This document shows, piece by piece, positions 44,229 through 53,369 of a stretch of DNA of 64,000 nt. This DNA comes from Paenibacillus sp. FSL H3-0469 (GTDB taxonomy: Bacteria > Bacillota > Bacilli > Paenibacillales > Paenibacillaceae). Below the pieces are notes generated by a model. The model was not told the DNA's origin. It saw only the letters and a program-made list of their open reading frames with translations, and did no database searches. A program made the translations under genes and the position numbers. Each line of letters starts with the position of its first letter. Within the stretch, counting starts at the first letter, position 1. The DNA lies in assembly GCF_038051945.1 (NCBI RefSeq), contig NZ_CP150302.1:806001-870000 (forward strand), read 5' to 3'.

Positions 44229-44666
44229 ATGCGGATTAAAACACTGATTGTAGGATTATTATATGGTTTCTGTGCCAGCATAGTTATTGGTTTCCTTATA
44301 GCTATTTTCGGAAACGGTATTGCAGGAGGAGCAGGAAGTGATGGCTGGTCATGGTTTTTCTTGACATTATGTGTTCCATTATCCTTGTCTTTTGCGATAT
44401 CCGGTTTTCACTTCCACCGTATCCAATTTAAAGGTGTCAAATTTATGGTGTTATGCATGATCATCGCTCTTATAAACGTGTTAATTATGGGTACAGCAGG
44501 GGCCATTATTGTTAGTGGTGAAACCAGAGGGTATGAGACCGTAAACATTGAAGGTTATTTGCAATGGGGGCCTGTTTATGCAGTTCTTTTCCTCCCATTA
44601 TCTACTCCCTTGGTAGCAGGACTTTTACTTGGATTCCGAAAATCATTGAATGCGATACAACGTTGA
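44229..44666 (+). CDS. Small four-helix membrane protein, unrecognised
   Basis: 145 residues with four hydrophobic helices (about 5-28, 40-60, 75-98, 113-136). No family recognised and no catalytic motif. The start has AAAGGAGA at 7 bases. The insertion sequence ends about 40 bases upstream and may have separated the gene from its promoter. Confidence 0.7.
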   Translation: MRIKTLIVGLLYGFCASIVIGFLIAIFGNGIAGGAGSDGWSWFFLTLCVPLSLSFAISGFHFHRIQFKGVKFMVLCMIIALINVLIMGTAGAIIVSGETRGYETVNIEGYLQWGPVYAVLFLPLSTPLVAGLLLGFRKSLNAIQR

Positions 44667-44715
44667 CCGTTTTTTTAGTCCATAATATTGAACTGCTTAT
44701 TCTCAAGCAATGTCC

Positions 44716-44744
44716 TTGACGTAATGAAATATAATAGTTATTAT
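44716..44744 (+). promoter_or_regulatory. Sigma-A promoter for the DinB-family gene
   Basis: TTGACG (44716-44721), 17 bases, then TATTAT (44739-44744), 64 bases before the start codon. Confidence 0.7.
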
Positions 44745-44808
44745 AGATATCTAAAGTCTTTGTTCGGAAGGTTCGTTGTATGAGTAGACTCAAAAGGAGA
44801 GAGAGAAG

Positions 44809-45276
44809 ATGGATGTATTCAAAGGTCAGTATGAAATGATCCAACGCACAAGGGAATCATTATTTCGTTATTGCGAAACGATGTCCCCCGCAGATTATGT
44901 TAAAGAAATAGAAACCTTTGGCGAAGTTTCCATTAGCAGTCTGCATGCTCATGTAGCGGATTGTTATCGGGTATGGTTAGGGATTCGTGCTCTTGGTAAA
45001 TCACTTCCCAAAATAAACCCGGAATCCGTTGACAGTGTACAGAAAATGCGTGAGATTTTTAAGAACGCGGATGAGCTGGTTTATGAATTTCTAAATGACT
45101 TTAAAATCAAATGGGACCCCACCAAACCAGCACCCTGGCATAGTGACAGTGTAGAGTTAACCGAATTATGGTTATTTACGCATACCATCACCCACGAATT
45201 TCATCATAGAGGCCAAATTGTCAAAATGGGCAGGCAGCTCGGGTATATCCCGCCGAAAATGAACCTCGCTAAATGA
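44809..45276 (+). CDS. DinB-family protein
   Basis: 155 residues, helical bundle of the DinB/YfiT type, with the three expected metal-binding histidines (LHAHVADCY near residue 46, and HEFHHRGQI near 132). Proteins of this type are thiol- or metal-dependent transferases, damage-inducible in B. subtilis, with mostly unknown substrates. An AGGAGAGAGAAG site precedes the ATG, and a hairpin terminator follows. It is monocistronic. Confidence 0.83.
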   Translation: MDVFKGQYEMIQRTRESLFRYCETMSPADYVKEIETFGEVSISSLHAHVADCYRVWLGIRALGKSLPKINPESVDSVQKMREIFKNADELVYEFLNDFKIKWDPTKPAPWHSDSVELTELWLFTHTITHEFHHRGQIVKMGRQLGYIPPKMNLAK

Positions 45277-45315
45277 ACAACCAGAGCCGCTAATATAGCG
45301 GGTCTCGTATTATTG

Positions 45316-45348
45316 GGTCAGCCAGAGATTTCTGGTTGGCCTATTTTT
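45316..45348 (+). terminator. Terminator after the DinB-family gene
   Basis: GGTCAGCCAGA pairs with TCTGGTTGGCC around a short loop, followed by an ATTTTT tail. Confidence 0.75.
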
Positions 45349-45462
45349 ATAACTGTCTCACTATAGTGGTAACCGGGAGAACGAGGCTGGCTTATCGTAC
45401 TCTATGACAGAGCATACAAGAAATTGGAGGTTTAATTTTGAGACATTCTCCTATACCTTTAT

Positions 45463-45476
45463 TGTAAGCGATTGCA
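45463..45476. promoter_or_regulatory. cre-like site before the AraC-type gene
   Basis: TGTAAGCGATTGCA fits the CcpA consensus TGNAANCGNWNNCW at every fixed position and lies directly before the AAGGAGG ribosome site. An almost identical site (12 of 14 or better) lies before the solute-binding gene at 47902. Confidence 0.6.
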
Positions 45477-45488
45477 AGGAGGCGCATC

Positions 45489-47801
45489 ATGATAACCCAG
45501 TTCATAAAGAAACATACGTCCTGGCTGATTTTCGGCAAACGCTTCATGAAATACGGTCTGATATTGGCCATTCTCATGCTAATGATCATTCCGCTGTATT
45601 TCAAATCCTATACGCTTGCCAAGCAGCTGACACTGGATAAAAGCGAATCCAAGCTGCTGGACGGCGTGGAATCGTTAGAGCAGCAGGTGCTGCGGGCCCA
45701 AACCATTACCAGCCTGCTGCTCCAGGAGGAATCGTTCATGCATTTGTTTTTTCTACAAGGTGTTCCGTCCAGCGGATACTACATGGATATCAAAGTGTTA
45801 CAGGCCAAATTAAAAACCCTGGCGCTGACCCAGGATATGTATTCCAATGTATATATCCGCTTCAAGGACAATCCGGTATTTATCTCCAACTATATTTCAT
45901 CGGACGACTATGAAGATGTGTATGCCCGGTACTACCGTTACGGAAACCTCTCGGCGGAAGAGTGGCAGGATCGGCTGTTCGGCGAAAACTACACCATGAA
46001 GCTGTTTCCGGCCAAGGAGGTATTCTCTTCTTACTACAGCCGTAAGCCGTTCGACGGCATTACGGCCGTCATTAACAATTCCTATTTCAATGCCATTGAG
46101 CAAAAAAGCGTCCTGGCCATCGACATGGACCGTGAGGATCTTGTGGGCAAACTGCTGTATGCGGATCAGACGGATGATCATTTCGTCTACATTGCAGACA
46201 AGGAAGGCCGTATTTTACTGTCCCATAATTACGAAACCGGTGATCCGCTGGAAACGGCGGAGACGCTTGGCGAAATTGAGATTTCGGGCAGCAAGTATAT
46301 CTTGCTTACGCGTTCAAGCGAACGGCTGGGACTTCAGGTCGTAGTCGGCATCCCGGCGGAAGCCTTCGCGGATAATGTTAATTCCTTGCTCGAACTTGTA
46401 GTACTCTACGTCCTAGCGGGTATGGCACTTACCATGCTTCTGGCATTCCTTTTTTCGATGAGGGAGACGAACTCCTTGAAGAAGCTGGTAGAGACGGCGG
46501 CAAGGTCGACCCAACAGAGCTTTACGCTCCGCAACGAATTCGAGTACCTTGACAATGCCTTTACTGAGATTCATACGCGGAGCGAACAGCAGCAAGGGCG
46601 GATCGAGGCATTGAACGATTCCATTAAATATTCCATTGCCAAGCATATGCTAATTCTGGGTGCCTTTACAGAACGGGAAAAGGAAGAAACGGAAAGCTAT
46701 TTCGGCTCCGCATTCGAGCGGTTTGGTGTGGTGAAGGCCATATACAAGGTGGACGGCCCCCATGCAGGACTGAAAGCCGTGCAGCAAAATATCGGACTGC
46801 AGTTGGAGGAACGGTTTAACGCCGTCATGCGCCATCGTCCGCTTGCACTCAATTTTCATACCAACGAGACGGTTTTTATCCTGTTTTTCGATCCGGAGGA
46901 AAATGCGGTAGGGCGTTCGGAGATCAAAGTCCGGCTGTCGGAGCTGATCCGGTCGCTCAATGCCGAAACGTCACTGGCGATGACGGTAAGTATCGGCGTC
47001 AGCGAAATCATGTCCGGTCCGGAGCAGGCCAAGGCGGCTTATCAGCAAGCGAAATACGCGCTAGGTGTCAACGAGAACGAGGTAGCCAGCGGGGTGTATC
47101 TGTTTGAGCTTCCTTCTGTTGATTCCGATATTCGTCCTTCTTTCGACAATGCCTTGCTGCTGAAGCTGCACGATGCCCTGATCGCCGGCGAGACAAGCCT
47201 GGTATCGCAAATATTGGATGATTGTCTTGGACTTCTGGCCGACTACTCCCTAACGGAGCAGGAGCAGCTGCAGATCTTTTTCTCCGTCCGGCAGACGGTG
47301 TTCAGCGCCCATAAGGTGATCGGCGGAGACAAGAGTGGTTCGGGTGAACAAACACTGACGATTCCGGCTTACGACCAGTCGCAGGATATGATCCGGCTGG
47401 CTGACCGCCTGCGGAGGACCGCGTTCGATTTATGCGACATCGTGATAGGCAACAAGAAGAGCAACAACAACAGGCTGAAAACCGACATTTTAAATTATAT
47501 CGGGGCGCATTATGGAGATGCTAGCCTTTCTGCCGGCAGTATCGCCAGTGAGCTGCTTATTTCCGAAAAATATGTCTTTTCCTTTGTTAAGGAGCAGACC
47601 GGTAAAAGCCTGGGCAAATATATTGAAGAAATTCGGCTGCTGAACGCGGAGCAACTGCTTTTAACCACTGATTATTCCAACAACCGGATTTGGAAGCTGT
47701 GCGGCTTTGGCAGCGAAAATACATTCTACCGGGCTTTCTCTAAAAAGCACGGTGTAACGCCAACCGTATGGCGGGAGAACCAGTCCAGTCTTACCGACTG
47801 A
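45489..47801 (+). CDS. Membrane-anchored AraC-family regulator with extracellular sensor domain
   Basis: 770 residues. A helix at about 20-40, an extracellular dCache-like region to about 295, a second helix (LLELVVLYVLAGMALTMLLAF) and a HAMP-like linker come first. A cytoplasmic middle region and a C-terminal AraC HTH pair follow (SAGSIASELLISEKYVFSFVKEQTGKSLGKYI and RIWKLCGFGSENTFYRAFSKKHG, ending near 765). This one-protein sensor-regulator type is common in Paenibacillus beside Lpl-type importers. It most likely senses an extracellular glycan signal and activates the operon at 47959. AAGGAGG lies 6 bases upstream of the ATG. Confidence 0.88.
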   Translation: MITQFIKKHTSWLIFGKRFMKYGLILAILMLMIIPLYFKSYTLAKQLTLDKSESKLLDGVESLEQQVLRAQTITSLLLQEESFMHLFFLQGVPSSGYYMDIKVLQAKLKTLALTQDMYSNVYIRFKDNPVFISNYISSDDYEDVYARYYRYGNLSAEEWQDRLFGENYTMKLFPAKEVFSSYYSRKPFDGITAVINNSYFNAIEQKSVLAIDMDREDLVGKLLYADQTDDHFVYIADKEGRILLSHNYETGDPLETAETLGEIEISGSKYILLTRSSERLGLQVVVGIPAEAFADNVNSLLELVVLYVLAGMALTMLLAFLFSMRETNSLKKLVETAARSTQQSFTLRNEFEYLDNAFTEIHTRSEQQQGRIEALNDSIKYSIAKHMLILGAFTEREKEETESYFGSAFERFGVVKAIYKVDGPHAGLKAVQQNIGLQLEERFNAVMRHRPLALNFHTNETVFILFFDPEENAVGRSEIKVRLSELIRSLNAETSLAMTVSIGVSEIMSGPEQAKAAYQQAKYALGVNENEVASGVYLFELPSVDSDIRPSFDNALLLKLHDALIAGETSLVSQILDDCLGLLADYSLTEQEQLQIFFSVRQTVFSAHKVIGGDKSGSGEQTLTIPAYDQSQDMIRLADRLRRTAFDLCDIVIGNKKSNNNRLKTDILNYIGAHYGDASLSAGSIASELLISEKYVFSFVKEQTGKSLGKYIEEIRLLNAEQLLLTTDYSNNRIWKLCGFGSENTFYRAFSKKHGVTPTVWRENQSSLTD

Positions 47802-47866
47802 CAATGAGGGGAGAATTGCCAGCCCCTCTGATCTTACCCGGTGACAGCGTATAGGAGAAGTAACGG

Positions 47867-47915
47867 TTTTCACGGTGGAGGCTGCGGGAATACAATCGAC
47901 CTGTAAGCGATTACA
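47867..47915 (+). promoter_or_regulatory. Promoter and cre-like site of the first Lpl-type importer operon
   Basis: TTTTCA (47867-47872), 18 bases, and TACAAT (47891-47896) give a weak -35 promoter, as expected for an activator-dependent operon. TGTAAGCGATTACA (47902-47915) fits the cre consensus and covers the expected transcription start, where CcpA would block polymerase. Confidence 0.6.
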
Positions 47916-47958
47916 AAAACATTGTGGATCACGCGATCACAAAAGGGAGGAATACCGT

Positions 47959-49593
47959 TTGACTCAACAGATCAGTAAAGAAAGGAAGGCGCTGTCGGCA
48001 GGCTTGCTAGTTCTTCCTATGCTGGGAGCGCTGCTCTCGGCTTGCTCGCAAGGCAATCAACAAGCGAACGAGAGCGGAGAGGGAGGACGCCCCGTCATTA
48101 CGGTTGCCGTTCAGGCTAATCCGAATGTAGAGGACTATGAAACGAACCATTATACGAAGCTAGTCGAAGATGCGATGAACGTCGATCTGAAATTTCTGGA
48201 GCTGCCCAGCCAAGCGGAAGAAGCGTTGACCAAACTTTCGCTGATGGTCTCCTCAGGAGCGGAGCTTCCGGATGTCGTCAACATTTATTTAAATGAATCG
48301 ACGGTGTTCGATTATGCTGCCAAAGGCGTGTTCGTTCCCCAGGACGATTATTTGAATGATCCGGAGCTTGCTGTCAATTTCAACAAAATACCGGAAAAAG
48401 AATTCGTTCGCAGCTCCATGAAGCTGCCTGACGGCAAGGTGTACGCACTGCCTAGATACTCCCCTCAAAAATGGAATGAAGGCTCCAACCGTGCCTGGAT
48501 CAACAGTGAATGGCTGGAGAAATTGAATCTGGACATGCCGAAAACGACAGATGACCTGTACAACGTCTTGAAAGCGTTTGTAGAGCAGGACCCGAATGGA
48601 AACGGCAAGAAGGACGAGGTCGGTTTTGTAGGCTCGCTGAACGGCTGGTCGCAGAACCCGCGCATCTATTTGATGAATGCCTTTATTTACGCTGATCCGG
48701 GCAAGAGCTACATGAATGTGAAAGATGGCCGGATCTTCCCGGCTTTCACTCAGCCGGAATGGAAGGAAGGGCTGGAGTTTATGAACAAGCTGGTTAAAGA
48801 CGGCCTGTTCTCGCCCTTGTCCTTCACCCAGGATGAAACCCAGATGAAGGCGCTTATCAACGTGCCGGGCGGCATGGCTGGCGTGGTTACGGCCGGCAGC
48901 TACAGTACATTCGGTCCGGAGCTGAACAACACAATGACGCTGCTGCCCCCGGTCAAAGGTCCTTCCGGCCTGAGCGCGACTCCGTACAGTCCGTCCCTGC
49001 CAACCCAGCTGTGGTTCATCACGAAGGACGCGAAGGATCCGGAGCTTGCCTTCAAAGTCGGTGATTATATGCTTAACCCTGAGCTGTCTATCGTCAGCCG
49101 TTACGGCGAGAAGGGCGTCGACTGGAGCGATGATCCAGCCGTTGTCGCCGAGTATGTCGGCCCGTTTGAAGACTTGGAGGGAGTACCTGCAGCCATTGCT
49201 GAGCTGAATCCGTCCATTTGGAACAACCCGCAAAATAAACACTGGAACGATGCCAATCCCGCTTACCGTTCACTGGAACTGGGGAAAACGGTATCCAATC
49301 TCAAGAAGGACGCGGACGATGTACTGCCCAACTGGAGACCTGCATTTGAAGAAGGGTATGTACCGGCTTTCCCGGAAGAAGTCATCGTCAAGCTGAGCTA
49401 TCTGCCGGAAGAGTTGAAGCAAATTGCCAACAGCAAAACGGCGATCGACAACTACGTGAACGAAAGCGCCGTTGCCTTCATCACTGGCAACCGTCCGCTG
49501 TCCCAGTGGGACGATTATATTGCCGAACTGAATAAAATGGGCCTTGAGCAGTATTTGGAAGTCACTCAAGCCGCCTATGACCGGTCGAAGTAG
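47959..49593 (+). CDS. Extracellular solute-binding lipoprotein (LplA-like)
   Basis: 544 residues. TTG 47959 is used because AAAAGGGAGG lies 8 bases upstream and the signal peptide starts there. The lipobox is LLSAC. The large size and the RAWINSEWLEKLNLDMPKTTDDLY / DPNGNGKKDEVGF segments are typical of LplA-type proteins that bind oligosaccharides or complex glycan fragments. The DPNGNGKKDE loop resembles a calcium-binding loop. It is the first gene of an importer operon with two permeases and a putative glycan-active enzyme. Confidence 0.88.
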   Translation: MTQQISKERKALSAGLLVLPMLGALLSACSQGNQQANESGEGGRPVITVAVQANPNVEDYETNHYTKLVEDAMNVDLKFLELPSQAEEALTKLSLMVSSGAELPDVVNIYLNESTVFDYAAKGVFVPQDDYLNDPELAVNFNKIPEKEFVRSSMKLPDGKVYALPRYSPQKWNEGSNRAWINSEWLEKLNLDMPKTTDDLYNVLKAFVEQDPNGNGKKDEVGFVGSLNGWSQNPRIYLMNAFIYADPGKSYMNVKDGRIFPAFTQPEWKEGLEFMNKLVKDGLFSPLSFTQDETQMKALINVPGGMAGVVTAGSYSTFGPELNNTMTLLPPVKGPSGLSATPYSPSLPTQLWFITKDAKDPELAFKVGDYMLNPELSIVSRYGEKGVDWSDDPAVVAEYVGPFEDLEGVPAAIAELNPSIWNNPQNKHWNDANPAYRSLELGKTVSNLKKDADDVLPNWRPAFEEGYVPAFPEEVIVKLSYLPEELKQIANSKTAIDNYVNESAVAFITGNRPLSQWDDYIAELNKMGLEQYLEVTQAAYDRSK

Positions 49594-49595
49594 CC

Positions 49596-50525
49596 ATGCG
49601 GGGATCCGTACTTAATTGGCTGAAAAAAGAAGTTTTGCCGAGCTGGCAGCTGTACCTGTTTCTCATTCCGGCCACCGTGTACATCATCATTTTTGCTTAT
49701 GTGCCGATGGCAGGTGTTCAGATTGCCTTTAAAAACTTCAATTTCAATCTTGGAATCTGGGGCAGTGAATGGATCGGATTGGACAATTTCAGGCGGTTCT
49801 TCGATTCCTATCAGTTTACAACCCTGATTTGGAACACCATTAGCCTGTCCGTCTATAGTTTGCTGATTTCCTTTCCTTTGCCGATTCTGTTTGCCCTGGT
49901 ACTTAATTCGTTTACGGGGCTGAAGTTTAAAAAAATCGTACAATCCGTTTCGTATATGCCGCATTTTATCTCAACGGTTGTCATCGTCGGCATGCTGGTT
50001 CAGCTGTTCAATCCGCGTACAGGTGCTTTTGGAGCGCTGTATACGTACTTTAGCGGTGAATTACTGGCGGACGCTTTCGCCAATCCGGGCGCTTTCCAGC
50101 ACTTGTATGTCTGGTCCGGCATATGGCAGGGCATCGGCTGGAGCAGCATCATTTACATCGCCGCCTTGTCTTCCGTTGACGAGCATTTGCACGAGGCCGC
50201 TCAAATCGACGGGGCTTCGCGCCTGCAGCGGGTGCGGCATATCGATTTTCCGTCCATTTTACCTACGGCTACCATCATGCTGATCCTTGCGGTCGGCAAT
50301 ATCATGGAAGTTGGATTCGAGAAGGTGTTCCTCATGCAGAATGAATTGAATATTTCGAAAAGCGAAGTTATCTCCACTTATGTATATAAGGTAGGGTTGA
50401 CTATCGGTTCAGGCGATTTCTCTTTTGCGACTGCGATTGGGTTGTTCAATTCACTCATCAACTTTGTATTGTTGATTATGGTGAACTACGCCGCCAAGAA
50501 ATTCAGCAATACCAGCCTGTGGTAA
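49596..50525 (+). CDS. ABC transporter permease (LplB-like)
   Basis: 309 residues with six predicted helices. The opening WQLYLFLIPATVYIIIFAYVPMAGVQIAFKNF and the EAA loop HEAAQIDGASRLQRVRHIDFP are characteristic of LplB-type permeases. It starts two bases after the solute-binding gene stop and relies on translational coupling, as no clear ribosome site is seen. Confidence 0.9.
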   Translation: MRGSVLNWLKKEVLPSWQLYLFLIPATVYIIIFAYVPMAGVQIAFKNFNFNLGIWGSEWIGLDNFRRFFDSYQFTTLIWNTISLSVYSLLISFPLPILFALVLNSFTGLKFKKIVQSVSYMPHFISTVVIVGMLVQLFNPRTGAFGALYTYFSGELLADAFANPGAFQHLYVWSGIWQGIGWSSIIYIAALSSVDEHLHEAAQIDGASRLQRVRHIDFPSILPTATIMLILAVGNIMEVGFEKVFLMQNELNISKSEVISTYVYKVGLTIGSGDFSFATAIGLFNSLINFVLLIMVNYAAKKFSNTSLW

Positions 50526-50540
50526 GGAGGGAGACCGGCA

Positions 50541-51440
50541 ATGAGCCAGACCAAATTTTCAACGCATCCGACTTCGGATAAAGTGTACTACATCATTTCC
50601 GGCTTTATTTTAACTTTTATTCTAATCGCTGTGTCCTATCCGCTTATTTACGTGCTTTCGGCCTCATTCTCTTCCGGCAATGCCGTATCGTCCGGCCAGG
50701 TTCTGCTGTGGCCTGTGGATTTCAGTCTGGAAGGTTATGAAGCTGTATTCAAAAACAAAGATATCGTCAGAGCTTACGGCAACACGTTTCTGTATACCAT
50801 TCTGGGAACGCTGGTGAATGTCAGTGTCGTTATGACCTGCGCCTACGCGCTTTCCAGACCGGGGCTGAAGGGCAGAGGCGGCTTTATGTTTCTGTTCACG
50901 TTCACGATGTTTTTCAGCGGCGGCCTGATTCCGTTCTATATATTAATGAAAGACCTCCATCTGATCAACACCATGTGGGCGATGGTACTTCCGGGTGCGT
51001 TATCCGTGTACAACATGATTATAGCGAGAACCTTTATCCAGTCTTCCATACCGGGAGAATTGATCGAAGCAACCAGCATAGACGGCTGCAGCGATGCGCG
51101 CTTTTTCTTCTCTTTCGTCCTGCCGCTGTCCAAAGCCGTCATCGCGGTCATCACGCTGTTCTCGGCGGTGGGCCACTGGAACGCCTATTTCAATGCTTTG
51201 ATGTATCTGAATGACCGCTCGCTGTACCCGCTGCAAATTATTTTGCGGGAAATTCTGATCATGAACCAGGTGGATGTGAGCATGATTATGGACCCTGAAC
51301 TGCAGGTGGCCAAAGCTCAGGCGGCGGCCGTGCTGAAGTACTCCCTGATTGTCGTGGCGACGGTCCCCATTCTATGCGTGTACCCGTTCATTCAGAAATA
51401 TTTTGTCAAAGGGGTAATGATCGGTTCGCTGAAGGGCTAG
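50541..51440 (+). CDS. ABC transporter permease (LplC/YtcP-like)
   Basis: 299 residues, six helices. EAA loop IEATSIDGCSDARFFFSFVLP, then LFSAVGHWNAYFNALMYL and the C-terminal FVKGVMIGSLKG that mark the LplC/YtcP group. The ATG has AAGGAGGGAG upstream. No ATPase is present, so a shared MsmX-type ATPase is likely used. Confidence 0.9.
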   Translation: MSQTKFSTHPTSDKVYYIISGFILTFILIAVSYPLIYVLSASFSSGNAVSSGQVLLWPVDFSLEGYEAVFKNKDIVRAYGNTFLYTILGTLVNVSVVMTCAYALSRPGLKGRGGFMFLFTFTMFFSGGLIPFYILMKDLHLINTMWAMVLPGALSVYNMIIARTFIQSSIPGELIEATSIDGCSDARFFFSFVLPLSKAVIAVITLFSAVGHWNAYFNALMYLNDRSLYPLQIILREILIMNQVDVSMIMDPELQVAKAQAAAVLKYSLIVVATVPILCVYPFIQKYFVKGVMIGSLKG

Positions 51441-51479
51441 GTCTCCCAAAGAAACAGGCAAGGAGTTGAGCCACAGGAA

Positions 51480-53318
51480 ATGAGTCCATTACGAGATTTG
51501 CAGCCGCTGTCCGGCGCCGATCTGTATGCATATATCGACGCGATGGAGCGGCCGGCGGCTTTCGAACCAACCGGTTTCTCCAAGGATATCTATCTTGATC
51601 TGATGGAAGGGTCGATTCAGGAATACGGGCTGGAGCAGGCAGACAAGAGCTGGGGAACGGACCCGCAGGGGCGTCCTGAAGATCTTCAGACCTATTGCCG
51701 CGTGGTCTCTGTTGTGGCAGGGTTGATGGCGGGCGGACGCAAGCTTGAGCTTTTTCCGCTATGGGAGAGCATGATGGACACGGGCTGCCGGGAACTGCCG
51801 CGAACGACAGGCAATCAGATGGCCGATTTCAGTACCAAGGAGCTGCTGCTGGCCTATAAGGCGATGAAGCCGCATGTTTCCGCAGAACAATCCGTAAGAT
51901 GGAAAAATGAATTGGCCCACATTGAGCCTGCGGTCAATTATGTGTATACACTGGCTTCCGTATCCAGACCTGAACAGCTGCACAATATCAATATTTACAA
52001 CATGGCCGGCGAGTATTTACGCGAAACGGAGGGGATGACAAGCGCCGCCGGTTATTTGGCCGAGCACTGGCCGGTGCAGCTGCGGAAATTCGACGGGAAC
52101 GGGATGTATATGGACCCGGGCTGTCCGCTGTTGTACGATCTGGCGGCCCGCTGCCACATCCAGCTGATCTTGGTGGCCGGGTACCGTGGAGCGTTTCATG
52201 AAGAACTGAACCGCAAGCTGGCGGCCGGCGGAATGATGACCTTGTTCATGCAATCCGCCGCCGGTCAGTTTCCCTACGGAGGGCGCAGCAGCCAGTTCCA
52301 GTTCAATGAAGCGCTGGCGGCAGCGTGCGCGGAATTTGAAGCCGCCCGGTATCGGCGGCTGGGCAGGCACAAGCTGGCCGGCGCTTTCAAACGAAGCGCC
52401 AGACTGTCGGCGCAGGCTATCTTGCGCTTCGTCCGTGATAGCACGCCGCCGCGCCATGTCAAAAATCACTACGGCATCCGTTCCGGTTACGGGACGGAAT
52501 CCTACGGATATTATGACAAGTATATGATTACGCTAGGCAGCTTCGCTTACATGGCCTATCTGTCCGCGGAGGATGATATTGCCGAAGAGCCTTGTCCTGC
52601 CGAGTGCGGGGGATATGTGCTGGCGACCTCGGAGCATTTCCACAAAGTGTTTGCCTCTGCCGGAGGCCAATCCGTGCAATTGGATACTGCCGCTGATCAC
52701 CATTACGACTCCACGGGACTGGGAAGATATCACCGTCAGAGTGTTCCCACGGAACTGGCATTGTCCAGTCCGCTGTGTGCCGCGCCTGAATACCGGCTGC
52801 CCGGAGGGGTCAGGTCCCTGAACGTTGCGATTGGTCCGGGCTGGGAGCGGCAGGACGGGACAGTAGTATATCTGGCAGATTTGAGCGGCGGGCTGGAGCA
52901 TGAACTTCAGGTCATCCGGCAAAACAGCGGCCGTGTGGAGTTCAGGATCACTTATCGCGGTCAGGGTCTGCCGGAAGACGGACGGGTGACGGAACGATAC
53001 GCTTTGTCGGAGGATGGCTTGGAGATTGTTTCCGAGCTTGCTGTGCAGGATGCGGGACCTATTCTTTACCGGGTGCCCCTGTTCTGCAGTAATGGACAGG
53101 AATCGAGCGTGATAACGGCGGAGCGGCATGCCGTAAATGTCGCGCTGGGCCCCTTCCGCTATACCGTTGGCGCAACCGGCTGCTCCTTCGGGATAGAGGA
53201 AGAACACTACGGAAACCGGAACGGGGAATACCGTCTGGCAGTGATCCGGTCGCCCGGCCCATCCCTGAGTCTTCGGCTTAAATTATGGACGGAAGATAAT
53301 AGAAAGATATTGGATTAA
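51480..53318 (+). CDS. Large uncharacterised protein, putative polysaccharide lyase or hydrolase
   Basis: 612 residues without signal peptide. The first about 370 residues are helix-rich with repeated aromatic and acidic positions (NQMADFSTKELLLAYKAM, HNINIYNMAGEYLRETEG, GRSSQFQFNEALAAACAEFE, KNHYGIRSGYGTESYGYYDK), as in (alpha/alpha) toroid carbohydrate enzymes. The last about 230 residues look like a beta-sandwich (RVEFRITYRGQGLP, EDGLEIVSELAVQD). That two-part plan is found in heparinase II/III-like lyases and some hydrolases. I cannot assign a family. It is the last gene of the Lpl importer operon and would act on the imported saccharide in the cytoplasm. Confidence 0.6.
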   Translation: MSPLRDLQPLSGADLYAYIDAMERPAAFEPTGFSKDIYLDLMEGSIQEYGLEQADKSWGTDPQGRPEDLQTYCRVVSVVAGLMAGGRKLELFPLWESMMDTGCRELPRTTGNQMADFSTKELLLAYKAMKPHVSAEQSVRWKNELAHIEPAVNYVYTLASVSRPEQLHNINIYNMAGEYLRETEGMTSAAGYLAEHWPVQLRKFDGNGMYMDPGCPLLYDLAARCHIQLILVAGYRGAFHEELNRKLAAGGMMTLFMQSAAGQFPYGGRSSQFQFNEALAAACAEFEAARYRRLGRHKLAGAFKRSARLSAQAILRFVRDSTPPRHVKNHYGIRSGYGTESYGYYDKYMITLGSFAYMAYLSAEDDIAEEPCPAECGGYVLATSEHFHKVFASAGGQSVQLDTAADHHYDSTGLGRYHRQSVPTELALSSPLCAAPEYRLPGGVRSLNVAIGPGWERQDGTVVYLADLSGGLEHELQVIRQNSGRVEFRITYRGQGLPEDGRVTERYALSEDGLEIVSELAVQDAGPILYRVPLFCSNGQESSVITAERHAVNVALGPFRYTVGATGCSFGIEEEHYGNRNGEYRLAVIRSPGPSLSLRLKLWTEDNRKILD

Positions 53319-53323
53319 TAGTA

Positions 53324-53354
53324 TTGACTTAGAGTGCGCTTAAACTCTTATACT
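53324..53354 (+). promoter_or_regulatory. Textbook MerR-type promoter
   Basis: TTGACT (53324-53329) and TATACT (53349-53354) are separated by exactly 19 bases, and the spacer holds the centred dyad AGAGT...ACTCT (53331-53335 and 53344-53348). That is the MerR/AdhR/BltR arrangement in which the regulator twists DNA to align the two boxes. Confidence 0.75.
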
Positions 53355-53369
53355 GGTCACGGTGCAAAA

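Noticed and set aside
45489..47801. Two-component kinase at 45489
   Set aside because: It has sensor-like helices but no kinase motifs; the C-terminal end is an AraC DNA-binding domain.
48289..49242. Long open frame of 317 codons on the minus strand
   Set aside because: It lies wholly inside the solute-binding lipoprotein gene, has no ribosome site and no recognisable family. It reflects codon bias of the real gene.
52533..53207. Open frame of 224 codons on the minus strand
   Set aside because: It is antisense to the uncharacterised enzyme gene at 51480, without start signals or family resemblance.
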